Position numbers and translations under genes: made by a program. A stretch of 64,000 nt of DNA from Bacteroidales bacterium (GTDB taxonomy: Bacteria; Bacteroidota; Bacteroidia; Bacteroidales; UBA932): NCBI GenBank assembly GCA_017544005.1, contig JAFYEZ010000013.1, forward strand, positions 17,742 to 81,741. Reading direction: 5' to 3'. Positions within the stretch are counted from its first letter, which is position 1. Every line of letters begins with the position of its first letter. A model generated the notes under the pieces. The model did no database searches. It was not told the origin of the DNA and saw only the letters and a list, made by a program, of their open reading frames with translations. Shown piece after piece: positions 1-7,527 of the stretch.

Positions 1-1016
1 GTCGTCAGGCCCTCCTTGCAGAATTCAAAATCGTAAACCTGTCCGATACCCAGCTTTTCAAGTGCCTGTACCACCGCGTAGCGGGTATTTCCCGGACAGT
101 GAAAGAACATAAATCCGCCGCCGCCCGCTCCGGAGATCTTGCCTCCGGTGGCGCCGGAGTGGATGGCGGTATCGTAGATGCGGTCGATAAAGTCGTTGGA
201 GATTTCGGCCGCCATCTTTTTCTTGTTGATCCAGCTGACATTCAGCGCATCGCCCAGCGATTCGAGATCGCCCCGCAGCAGGCAGTCCTTGATGCGGAAG
301 GCCTCCGCCTTGACGCGGTGCATGGCCTCCACGGAGTCGCTTTTGCGTTCGCGTACGTTGGCCATCTGCTCCTCGATGATGCGGGCTGATTCGCGGCGCT
401 TGTCGGTGTAGAGCAGCACAGTGTTCATGGCCCATTCGTTGAGAATGGCCTCGGGCAGGGTCAGGTGATTCACCACCACCCGCTCGCCGTCCCGGAACTC
501 CATGAAGTTCACACCGCCGAAAGTGGCGGCATACTGGTCCTGGCGGCCGCCGGCCATGCCGAGATCGATCCGCTCGATCTCATAGGCCAGGCGGGCGATA
601 TCGTAGCGGCCCAGCGGCAGGTGCAGCCACTCCACAAAGGCGCCGAGGATGGCCACCACGAGGGTGGAGGAGGTGCCCAGGCCGCTCCCGGAGGGAACAT
701 CCAGCTGGGTGGTCAGCTCCAGGGAGAGGGGTTTTCCGCCGCAGAATCGCGCCGCGACGGCATTGTAAACGCCGCACTGCAGCTCCAGCCCCTTGACGGG
801 CTCGAGGTGTGCGGCAGCCGGCAGTTCCGCGCAGAGCCCTTCGTTGACATGGATCAGCCGCACCTGTCCGTCCTCCGTGGGACGGAGCGTGGCGTGGGCG
901 AACCGGTTGATGGTCACGTTGAGGATGGCACCGCCGTAGAGGTCGGCGTAGGGTGACACGTCCGTGCCGCCGCCGGCGATACCCAGTCTGAAAGGCGCTT
1001 TGCTTCTGCAGATCAT
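1..1016 (-). CDS. hddA: GHMP-family sugar kinase, probably D-glycero-D-manno-heptose 7-phosphate kinase (3' end outside window)
   Basis: The reading frame starts at MICRSKAPFRLGIAGGGTD and stays open to the window edge (338 codons visible). It opens with the GHMP N-terminal strand and a GGGTD motif. The ATP-binding loop PSGSGLGTSS lies near residue 100-110, and the third GHMP motif (GGKISGAGGGGFMFF) is near the C-terminus. Kinases of this layout phosphorylate the anomeric carbon of heptose 7-phosphate for GDP- or ADP-heptose synthesis; related sugar kinases such as fucokinase-like enzymes share the same motifs, so the substrate is an inference. It lies 25 bp after aroC but has its own -7 box, so it may be expressed separately. 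The stop codon is not in the window. Confidence 0.75.
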   Translation of the reverse strand, partial: MICRSKAPFRLGIAGGGTDVSPYADLYGGAILNVTINRFAHATLRPTEDGQVRLIHVNEGLCAELPAAAHLEPVKGLELQCGVYNAVAARFCGGKPLSLELTTQLDVPSGSGLGTSSTLVVAILGAFVEWLHLPLGRYDIARLAYEIERIDLGMAGGRQDQYAATFGGVNFMEFRDGERVVVNHLTLPEAILNEWAMNTVLLYTDKRRESARIIEEQMANVRERKSDSVEAMHRVKAEAFRIKDCLLRGDLESLGDALNVSWINKKKMAAEISNDFIDRIYDTAIHSGATGGKISGAGGGGFMFFHCPGNTRYAVVQALEKLGIGQVYDFEFCKEGLT

Positions 1017-1022
1017 AATCCA

Positions 1023-1030
1023 CAAATATA
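1023..1030 (-). promoter_or_regulatory. Promoter -7 box (TATATTTG) for the GHMP kinase
   Basis: TATATTTG on the minus strand matches the Bacteroidota -7 consensus TAnnTTTG. Its last G lies only 7 nt before the ATG at 1016, so the predicted transcript has a leader of about 3 nt. Confidence 0.5.
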
Positions 1031-1041
1031 GGAAAAATCCC

Positions 1042-2040
1042 TTACTGCGCCAAACAGAGGGCGGTCAGCGCCTCCACCACGGGCGGAACCCGCAGGGCGA
1101 AGCAGGTATCGTGGCGTCCTCCGGCCGCGAGCGGGCGCATCTCCCGCGCCGCGAAATCGAAGGTTTCCTGCGGCCGGGCGATCGTGGCGGTGGGTTTGAC
1201 CGCCACCCGGAAGACGATGGGGTTGCCGTTGGAGATGCCGCCGTTGATGCCCCCCGCCCCGTTGGTGGCGGTCCGGCCGGTGGCATCGATAAAGCGGTCG
1301 TTGTGCTCCGAGCCCCGCTTGCGGGCGGCTGCGAATCCGTCGCCGAATTCGATGCCCCGGATGCCGGGAATCGAGAACATGGCGTGCGAAAGGAGTGATT
1401 CCAGGGAGTCGAAGAAGGGCTCGCCGAGCCCGACGGGCACATCGGAGCAGATGCATTCCACGATACCTCCGAGCGAATCGCCGTCGGCTTGGGCCTGCTC
1501 CAGGGCGGCCGTGACGCCCGCCTCGTCGGTGGCGGGAATGCCGCCGACCTCGATCAGCCGCGCTTCCACGCGGATCGGGGCGATCAACCGTTTGGCCAGC
1601 ACGCCGGCCGCCACCAGGGGCAGCGTCATGCGCCCCGAGAAGATGCCGCCGCCGGAGGTCGCCTCCACGCCGTACTTGACGGCCGCCGTAAAATCGGCAT
1701 GGCCCGGACGCGGATGAAACTTGAAGGGCTCGTAATCCTGCGGGCGGATATCCTGGTTGTCAAAGGTGATGGTCAGCGGTTGTCCGGAAGTGACGAAACT
1801 TCCGTCCTTGCATTCCAGCATGCCGCCGGAGAAGTGGGGAATGTCGGCCTCCCGCCGCGCCGTGGTGCCGGGGGCACCGCTGCGTCGCCGGGCCAGATCG
1901 GGCTCGAAATCATCAGGATGCAGGTCGATTCCGGCCGGCAGCCCTTCCAGGGTGACGCCCACCGTGGGTTCATGCGAAGCGCCGAAGAGGGTAACCCGCA
2001 GCCCCTGCGGTCCGCCGAAGGTATTGTGCAGTGCGCTCAT
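1042..2040 (-). CDS. aroC: Chorismate synthase
   Basis: 332 residues. Converts 5-enolpyruvylshikimate 3-phosphate to chorismate with reduced FMN, the last step of the shikimate pathway, in the cytoplasm. Family features are the N-terminal NTFGGPQGLRVTLFGASHE with its conserved His, the RRRSGAPGTTARREAD segment, the central GDGFAAARKRGSEHND stretch and GGINGGISNGNP. The usual GESHG signature reads GASHEP here, and the protein is shorter than the common 350-360 residues, so it is a divergent member, although the His is kept. The start overlaps the stop of the upstream aroD-aroA gene by 4 bp, so the two are very likely translationally coupled. Confidence 0.93.
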   Translation of the reverse strand: MSALHNTFGGPQGLRVTLFGASHEPTVGVTLEGLPAGIDLHPDDFEPDLARRRSGAPGTTARREADIPHFSGGMLECKDGSFVTSGQPLTITFDNQDIRPQDYEPFKFHPRPGHADFTAAVKYGVEATSGGGIFSGRMTLPLVAAGVLAKRLIAPIRVEARLIEVGGIPATDEAGVTAALEQAQADGDSLGGIVECICSDVPVGLGEPFFDSLESLLSHAMFSIPGIRGIEFGDGFAAARKRGSEHNDRFIDATGRTATNGAGGINGGISNGNPIVFRVAVKPTATIARPQETFDFAAREMRPLAAGGRHDTCFALRVPPVVEALTALCLAQ

Positions 2041-3998
2041 TTTCGTTTTCTTCCCAATAGTTTATCCAGCTCCTCCGGGAACTCCGGCCAGGATTTTCCG
2101 GCGCAGGAGAGGTCGTCGATGTGCACCTTCCGGCGCGACATACCGTCCGCCACGGCCAGCGCCATGGCCAGCCGGTGGTCGCCGTGCGAGGAACAGTGAC
2201 CGCCGCGCAGCAGCAGCGAGGGGGAGCCTTCGATATAGAGTTTGCCATCCTCCGCGATGAAGAGGTCGGCCCCGATGGCGCGGAACTCCTCCACAAAGGT
2301 CCTGGCCCGGTCACTCTCCTTGTTGCGGAGCCGCTCCAGGCCGCTGATGCAACTTTCGCCGCCCGCCCGGAGGGCCAGGATGATCAGTGCGCCGAGCAGG
2401 TCGGGGGTGTCCGTGATGTCGTAGTCAAAGGGGACGGTGAGTCCCTTGCGGATGTTGATGTCGCCGTTTTCGTAGCGCACCAGGTCGCTGTTCTGCTCCA
2501 CCAGCAGGTCGTACATCTCGGCGTCGGGCTGCAGGGAATTGATGTTCAGCCCGTGCAGCGTCACGTCGCCCATCGCGGCGCCGGCGGCCAGCATCAGCGC
2601 CGCAGCGCTCCAGTCGGCTTCGCAGGCCAGTCCGACCACCGGGCGCACCCGCTGTCCCGTGCCAAAGAAATAAGTCCGCTCGTCCAGGTCGTCCTGCTCT
2701 TCCGGGAAATCGGGCACCTCCAGGCCAAAGTAGCCCATCACCTCGCAGGTCAGATCGAGATAGAAGCGACTCGTGAGGTGGTGGATGCGCAGGAAGGTGG
2801 GCAGCTGGTTGCGGGTGGGGCAGAGCGAAAGGGCAATCAGCAGTCCGGAAATCATCTGGCTGCCGTGCTTGCCGTTGATGGGCGTCAGCGGCGAAGGGCG
2901 CAGCGTGCCGGAGACCGTCAGCGGCAGGAAGCCGGTGCGCTCGCCTTCCACCTTCAGCCCGAAGTGTTCCAGCATCGTCTTGTAGGGGCAGACGCGCCGC
3001 CGGAGCAGCGACTTTTCCCCGGTGATGGTGACCGGTCTCCGCGCCAGTCCCGCCAGCGGAATGCAGAGACGCGCCAGCAGGGCGGATTCTCCCACAAAGA
3101 GGGTGTCATCCTTGAGAATGAGGCCCTGGCGCTGGATATCCTGGTGACCGGTGATGATGAGCGTATCGCCTTCGCGCTGCACCTCGGCCCCCAGCTGTTC
3201 GGCTACATGCAGGGCCGCCTCGCTGTCGTAGCAGGGGGTGTAGCGGTAGAGCCGCGTGGTGCCGGTGCAGAGCGCGGCCAGGATAATGGCGCGCTGCGCG
3301 AAACTCTTGGAAGCGGGCAGCCGCATCACGTCGCCCTGCAGGGGAATGTCCTCCTCCTCCCAGAAGTCAAAGACGGTGTACTGGCCCGGGGCGGTGCGGG
3401 TTTCGCGGCCCGGCGCCAGGTAGATGAAGGGCGCCCGGTGCTGCGTGACGGCTTCGATGCGGGTCTGCGCGCCGGCCTCGCCCATGGCGAAAGCCTCCAG
3501 CCGCCCCGCAGGGAAGTGCGGGTAGAGCGAGAGAATCCGCCGGCAGTCTTCCGCATCTTCCGCCATCGTGACGATTTTCACGAGGTCCGCTCCCTCCTTG
3601 AAGGCCTCTTCTGCAATCTTGCGGAGGGCCGCCTCCTGGGGCGTACAGCTGAAATTATGATAGGAAAGGATAATCTTGCAGTCCTTGTTCAGCGCCAGCG
3701 AAATGAGCCAGCGGCGCGCGGGCTCCGGGAGCGAGAGGCTGATGTCCACGTAGTCCGCTCCGGCGAGGATGGCCAGCGAGAGCCGTTCCACCGCCACCGA
3801 TTCGTTGAGCGAGGTGGGGTTCACGTAGGAGGCCATCAGTTTGACTTCGCGTTCGCAGGAGAAGAGTTCCTTGAACTGCTCCTCCTTCCAGTCGCACGGC
3901 TCCAGCCGGATCTCCACGACATCCTGCATGAAGCCCTGCGCCAATGCGCGGCAGTACTCGAAATCGTCCGAGCGGACACTCAGGCAAAGCTGGCTCAT
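2037..3998 (-). CDS. aroD-aroA: Fused type I 3-dehydroquinate dehydratase / EPSP synthase
   Basis: 653 residues carrying two shikimate enzymes. Residues about 1-215 are a type I dehydroquinase, with the catalytic His in ILSYHNFSC and the Schiff-base Lys in ADLVKIVTMA. Residues about 220-653 are EPSP synthase: substrate loop LPASKSFAQRAIILAA, GKHGSQMISGLL, DWSAAALMLAAGA, ERLRNKESDR and the C-terminal SHGDHRLAMALA. It would therefore do pathway steps 3 and 6. In most bacteria these are separate proteins; fungi and plants show other fusions (AROM, DHQ-SDH). It overlaps aroB by 4 bp upstream and aroC by 4 bp downstream. AroE and AroK activities are not encoded in the window. Both halves look catalytically complete. 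Confidence 0.92.
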   Translation of the reverse strand: MSQLCLSVRSDDFEYCRALAQGFMQDVVEIRLEPCDWKEEQFKELFSCEREVKLMASYVNPTSLNESVAVERLSLAILAGADYVDISLSLPEPARRWLISLALNKDCKIILSYHNFSCTPQEAALRKIAEEAFKEGADLVKIVTMAEDAEDCRRILSLYPHFPAGRLEAFAMGEAGAQTRIEAVTQHRAPFIYLAPGRETRTAPGQYTVFDFWEEEDIPLQGDVMRLPASKSFAQRAIILAALCTGTTRLYRYTPCYDSEAALHVAEQLGAEVQREGDTLIITGHQDIQRQGLILKDDTLFVGESALLARLCIPLAGLARRPVTITGEKSLLRRRVCPYKTMLEHFGLKVEGERTGFLPLTVSGTLRPSPLTPINGKHGSQMISGLLIALSLCPTRNQLPTFLRIHHLTSRFYLDLTCEVMGYFGLEVPDFPEEQDDLDERTYFFGTGQRVRPVVGLACEADWSAAALMLAAGAAMGDVTLHGLNINSLQPDAEMYDLLVEQNSDLVRYENGDINIRKGLTVPFDYDITDTPDLLGALIILALRAGGESCISGLERLRNKESDRARTFVEEFRAIGADLFIAEDGKLYIEGSPSLLLRGGHCSSHGDHRLAMALAVADGMSRRKVHIDDLSCAGKSWPEFPEELDKLLGRKRK

Positions 3999-4978
3999 CG
4001 CAGTTCCTCCGGTTTCAGGGGTTGGACCATCACGCGGCCGATGGCGACGGGCAGCACGAACCGTACGGCGCCTTCACGCGACTTTTTATCTTTGGCAACC
4101 GCCTCGATCAGCGCTTCCCGCGGAAGGGGGCTCTCTGTGGGGAGGCCGCAGGCGGTGAAATCGCGCTTGAGCCGCTCCACCAGTGCGGGTTCGGCCTCGC
4201 CCAGCCGAACGGCCGTTTCCGCAGCCAGGATGATTCCCATGGCCACCGCATCCCCGTGCGTCACGGCACCCTGGGTACATTTTTCAATCGCATGGCCGAA
4301 GGTGTGCCCAAGGTTCAACAGGTGGCGCGGCCCCTCGTCGAGAAAATCCTCCTCCACGAGGTTCGATTTGATCTCCACGGCCCGGCGGATGAGCGAGAGG
4401 CGCTCCGCTGCGCAGCGGGGAAGGGGCGCACTGAAGTGCACCACGGCCCGCGCATAGGCGGCCGCGTCGCACAGCAGGAAGGTCTTGAGCATCTCGGCGA
4501 TGCCGCCCCGGTCGTCGGCTCCTTCAGCCAGCGGCGGGCAGATATAGATGAACTCGGGCGCGCGGAAGGTTCCGAGCATGTTCTTGTAGCCTTCGAGATT
4601 CACCCCGTTTTTGCCCCCGATGGCGGCATCCACCTGCGCAAGCAGGGTGGTGGGGACCAGGGCACAGGCCACGCCCCGCTGATAGAGTGCGGCCAGCAGT
4701 CCTGTGAGGTCGGTCGTCGTGCCGCCGCCGATGCCCAAGAGCAGCGCGTCGCGGTCAGCTCCCGCTGCCAACAGCTTGGCAGCCAGTGCTTCCACGGTGG
4801 CCATCCGTTTGGCCGCCTCGCCCGCTTCAATGCGGAAAATGTGGTCCGGGCGGAAGAGTCCCGTCAGCCGCGGCTCCTTCACCTTGTCGTCCAGGACGGC
4901 ATAGACCTCGCGTCCCTGGAGCCGCTGTTCGAGCAGTTTCAAGTTGCCGGAGAGAAGGATGCTGTCGGGAAGAGCCAT
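3995..4978 (-). CDS. aroB: 3-dehydroquinate synthase
   Basis: 327 residues. Converts DAHP to 3-dehydroquinate using NAD and a divalent metal. The NAD-binding GIGGGTTTDLTG, the VPTTLLAQVDAAIGGKNGVN segment, the metal-ligand region ending NLGHTFGHAIEK and the Lys-rich AVAKDKKSREGAVRFVL near the C-terminus are all present. The N-terminal Rossmann part is slightly short for the family. It sits 5 bp after the serine-hydrolase lipoprotein gene and overlaps the aroD-aroA fusion by 4 bp, so the aro genes probably share the promoter ahead of the hydrolase gene. Confidence 0.94.
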   Translation of the reverse strand: MALPDSILLSGNLKLLEQRLQGREVYAVLDDKVKEPRLTGLFRPDHIFRIEAGEAAKRMATVEALAAKLLAAGADRDALLLGIGGGTTTDLTGLLAALYQRGVACALVPTTLLAQVDAAIGGKNGVNLEGYKNMLGTFRAPEFIYICPPLAEGADDRGGIAEMLKTFLLCDAAAYARAVVHFSAPLPRCAAERLSLIRRAVEIKSNLVEEDFLDEGPRHLLNLGHTFGHAIEKCTQGAVTHGDAVAMGIILAAETAVRLGEAEPALVERLKRDFTACGLPTESPLPREALIEAVAKDKKSREGAVRFVLPVAIGRVMVQPLKPEELR

Positions 4979-4983
4979 GGCGT

Positions 4984-6159
4984 TTATTTCAAGGAAGATG
5001 CAACGATATTGGAAACGGTCCGACGCAGCTGCGAAATACCGCCTTTGTCATAAGGATGGACGCGGTTTGTGAGAAGAATGACGGCCGTTCCGGTCTCGAA
5101 ATCAAGCACCATCGAAGTGCCGGTATAGCCGGTGTGGCAGAGGACGGTCGTGGGGTTGAAGCCCTCGCCCTTGAGGCCGGAGGAGGTGCTTTCGGCATCC
5201 CACCCCAGGCTGCGGCCGTTCGGGGCGCGGAAGGTTGCGAGCCGCTCCACGGTGGTCTCCCCGAGGATCCGCTTTCCGCGGAAGGCACCGCCGCCGAGCA
5301 GGGCCTTGGCAAAACGGGCCAGGTCCTCCGCCGGGGCAAAGACTCCTGCGTTACCGCTGTTCCCGTCGTTCACCAGTCGGGCGGTCGGGTCGTGCACCTC
5401 GCCCCGCAGGGGAAGCCCGTCTGCCTGGAGGGTGGTCGGCACCACCTTCGGCATCAGGTCGCTGCGGGTTGCCGCCGGGCTGTAGCAGGAGTGCTTCATG
5501 CCGAGGCGGTCAAAGACCTCCCGCTGTACATAATCGCACAGCCGCTCCCCGGTGACGGTTTCGAGGATATGCTGCAAAGTAATGAAATTTAGGCAACTGT
5601 AGAGATATCCGTCGGCTCCCGGGCGGAATCTGCGCGGAAGCTCCACGGCGATGTGCCGGATCAGGTCATCGGGCGAATGGGGGCCGTATCGCTCCAGGTA
5701 GGAGGCCACGTGAATCTCGGGCGGCAGCCCGGCGCTGTGCGTCAGCAGGTCGCCGATCCGGATATCCACCGCTTCTCCCGTTTCGGGGTCCACCCAGGGG
5801 GCGAAACCGGGAATGTATTGAGAAACCTTGTCGTCCAAATGGATACGGTGCTTCTCCAGCAGCTGGAGAATGGCGGTCGTCGTCCCCACGCACTTGCTCA
5901 CGCTGGCCAGGTCGAAGATGGCATCGGTCGTCATCGGGATGGTATCGGGCACCACCTGGCGGTTGCCGTAGGCCTTGAGATAGACGGTCCGTCCGCCGCG
6001 CACCACGGCCAGCACCGCCCCGGGAATCTGTCCCGAGTCGATGGCCGCTTCGATGGCCGCGTCGGCCTGCGCCATCTGCTGCAGGTCCAGTCCGCTAGTC
6101 CGCCCGCATCCCGCGAGCAGCACCAGCACCAACAACCAACCGCCAAAGAATCTCTTCAT
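4984..6159 (-). CDS. Beta-lactamase-family serine hydrolase lipoprotein
   Basis: 391 residues. The N-terminus (GGWLLVLVLLAGC) is a lipoprotein signal, so the protein is probably anchored in the periplasm or on the outer membrane. The class C / penicillin-binding fold is shown by the SxxK motif in LASVSKCVGT, the YxN-like motif in YSCLNFI and the C-terminal HTGYTG in place of KTG. Members act on D-amino-acid peptides, esters or peptidoglycan fragments; the substrate cannot be told. It is the first gene of a unit continuing into aroB, aroD-aroA and aroC with 5-bp or overlapping junctions, an odd pairing whose meaning is unclear. It starts almost directly at its predicted transcription start. 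Confidence 0.85.
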   Translation of the reverse strand: MKRFFGGWLLVLVLLAGCGRTSGLDLQQMAQADAAIEAAIDSGQIPGAVLAVVRGGRTVYLKAYGNRQVVPDTIPMTTDAIFDLASVSKCVGTTTAILQLLEKHRIHLDDKVSQYIPGFAPWVDPETGEAVDIRIGDLLTHSAGLPPEIHVASYLERYGPHSPDDLIRHIAVELPRRFRPGADGYLYSCLNFITLQHILETVTGERLCDYVQREVFDRLGMKHSCYSPAATRSDLMPKVVPTTLQADGLPLRGEVHDPTARLVNDGNSGNAGVFAPAEDLARFAKALLGGGAFRGKRILGETTVERLATFRAPNGRSLGWDAESTSSGLKGEGFNPTTVLCHTGYTGTSMVLDFETGTAVILLTNRVHPYDKGGISQLRRTVSNIVASSLK

Positions 6160-6164
6160 ACCCC

Positions 6165-6172
6165 CAAAGGTA
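6165..6172 (-). promoter_or_regulatory. Promoter -7 box (TACCTTTG) for the serine hydrolase-aro unit
   Basis: TTACCTTTGGGGGTATG: the TAnnTTTG box ends 6 nt before the start codon, predicting a nearly leaderless mRNA. The layout copies that of the RHS gene at 14109. Confidence 0.55.
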
Positions 6173-6180
6173 ACAAAAAA

Positions 6181-6888
6181 TCACCTGACGGCTAACGCAG
6201 GGTCTGGAATCTCCGGGAGTGCATAGTAGTTCTTCAGAAAAACGTCGCCGGTTATATCGGTATATGCCTTTCTTTTGATTCTCACGGAATCAGGGGAAGT
6301 GAGGGGCTCTTCCAGCCGTCTTTTTATGTAATCCAATCCTTTTTGTTTATTTCCCATCAGATAGTACATAATAGGCAGAGTGGTATCTCTCTCATAATCA
6401 GTATATCCTTTCTCCTTTTCAAAAGAGTACACGACGTTGTCCCAATCCTGATATCTGTCAAAGAAAACGGAACCATACTGATGAATATCATTCATGATTT
6501 GTCGACAAGTTAAAGGAATTGCCTCCAGATTCGACTGGTCAAGGTCATATTCAAAGAATTCAGCTCCGGGCAACAACATGTATAATTGATGTGATATAGT
6601 CGGTTGGAGACAGTACTTGTTATAGCGGTGGAGTTCGTTTAACTGGTAATACAATCTGGAAATATTATCAAAACAAATGCCTATGCTGGAACTAACTCCT
6701 ATATGTCCTGGGTACATGTAAGAAGTAAAGCCAAAACCAATAGAAAGTCCAATATTGTCAGAAACTCTCTTGAAGTATTGACGAACTGAAGATATCCTTT
6801 CTGTATTAAAACCTTCCCCTTTTATTAATTGATCGATTTCTTTTTCGAAAATTATTCTTGCAGGTGATTTCATGCTAATATTAATCAA
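6181..6888 (-). CDS. Hypothetical protein, candidate orphan immunity protein
   Basis: 235 residues, soluble, with no signal peptide or membrane segment and rich in Tyr, Ile and charged residues. I do not recognise the family. Its position is informative: its ATG overlaps by 4 bp the stop of a short nuclease-like toxin tail (6885-7130), the usual arrangement of a polymorphic-toxin C-terminus followed by its immunity gene. The stretch is clearly AT-richer than the aro genes next to it, like other RHS tail cassettes. The most likely reading is an immunity protein kept after its toxin domain was displaced from the RHS gene; a bystander cargo gene is the alternative. Confidence 0.6.
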   Translation of the reverse strand: MINISMKSPARIIFEKEIDQLIKGEGFNTERISSVRQYFKRVSDNIGLSIGFGFTSYMYPGHIGVSSSIGICFDNISRLYYQLNELHRYNKYCLQPTISHQLYMLLPGAEFFEYDLDQSNLEAIPLTCRQIMNDIHQYGSVFFDRYQDWDNVVYSFEKEKGYTDYERDTTLPIMYYLMGNKQKGLDYIKRRLEEPLTSPDSVRIKRKAYTDITGDVFLKNYYALPEIPDPALAVR

Positions 6889-7130
6889 GGTTTAAATGCT
6901 CCGCCAATGCCTCTCCAAATCTGAAAATCGTAATTGTTAATTGTCTGTTGCTTGAATAAATTAGATGCCTTTGATCCGACATGAAGGATAGTTTCCCCTA
7001 CTTCCATTTTGGGGTAAACAATACTTTGATTCTGAGTCAGCGGGGCCGTAGCGCTACTCTTAACTTCCACAATAACTACCTGACCATTTAGCTTACCGAC
7101 AAAAACGGCTCGAATCATAGTGTTACCCAC
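6885..7130 (-). pseudogene. Displaced RHS toxin tail, PD-(D/E)XK nuclease-like fragment
   Basis: An 81-codon frame that begins at a GTG directly after, and in frame with, the TGA of the upstream immunity gene; an ATG lies four codons in (7118). The peptide contains VVIVEVKSSATAPLTQNQ, which resembles the E-x-K strand and following T-x-N-Q turn seen at the end of restriction-endonuclease-fold RHS toxins. The upstream Asp-bearing strand and any RHS core are missing, so it is probably inactive. A displaced toxin C-terminus left behind when a new toxin-immunity pair was recombined into the RHS gene explains its size, position and lack of a convincing start. It could instead be a genuinely expressed small protein. 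Confidence 0.6.
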
Positions 7131-7472
7131 TCATTCTTTCTCCATGATTTCGCCAGAAGGATTTACGATAAAGAGACGCTCCTTTTCTGAAATCGATGGA
7201 ATGTAGGTATTAATATTTAGTCTCTCTCTCAAGCCTTTAAGATAGACCATTTTTTGATAAAAAGCAGCGCAGGCTTCATCCTCAGTCATGTACTCACTTC
7301 GATTCTCCTCCTCGCCGCGGTCTCCAATTTCGATAATCACCCAATAGCCGGCTTTTCCCCCGCCCTTCTGAAGGATGTACTTGTACGGAGGCGTTAGTTC
7401 TCCATCCAATGAGTAAAGAGACTTGTCAATACCGAGTGTTTCTATTCTTTTTTTTAATATATTTTTTTTCAT
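7131..7472 (-). CDS. Likely immunity protein for the TNT toxin
   Basis: 113 residues, cytoplasmic, no signal. It begins KKRIETLGIDKSLYSLDGEL and contains a GYWVIIEIGDRG strand, then an acidic TEDEACAAFYQ helix. This organisation resembles small proteins I recall sitting beside TNT-domain toxins, but I cannot confirm a family name. It starts 55 bp after the stop of the TNT-bearing RHS gene on the same strand, the standard place for a cognate immunity gene. The expected role is to bind and block the NAD-glycohydrolase domain in the producing cell. Composition is AT-rich like the toxin tail, consistent with the two having moved together. Confidence 0.7.
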   Translation of the reverse strand: MKKNILKKRIETLGIDKSLYSLDGELTPPYKYILQKGGGKAGYWVIIEIGDRGEEENRSEYMTEDEACAAFYQKMVYLKGLRERLNINTYIPSISEKERLFIVNPSGEIMEKE

Positions 7473-7527
7473 AATTAATTACCAGAAAGGACCATGTCTT
7501 CTCGTTATTAAACAATAACTGCATTTA

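Noticed and set aside
2121-4457. 778-codon open frame on the plus strand opposite aroD-aroA and aroB
   Set aside because: GC-rich antisense shadow: both opposite genes have full family motifs, and the translation is His/Gln/Arg-rich with no domain.
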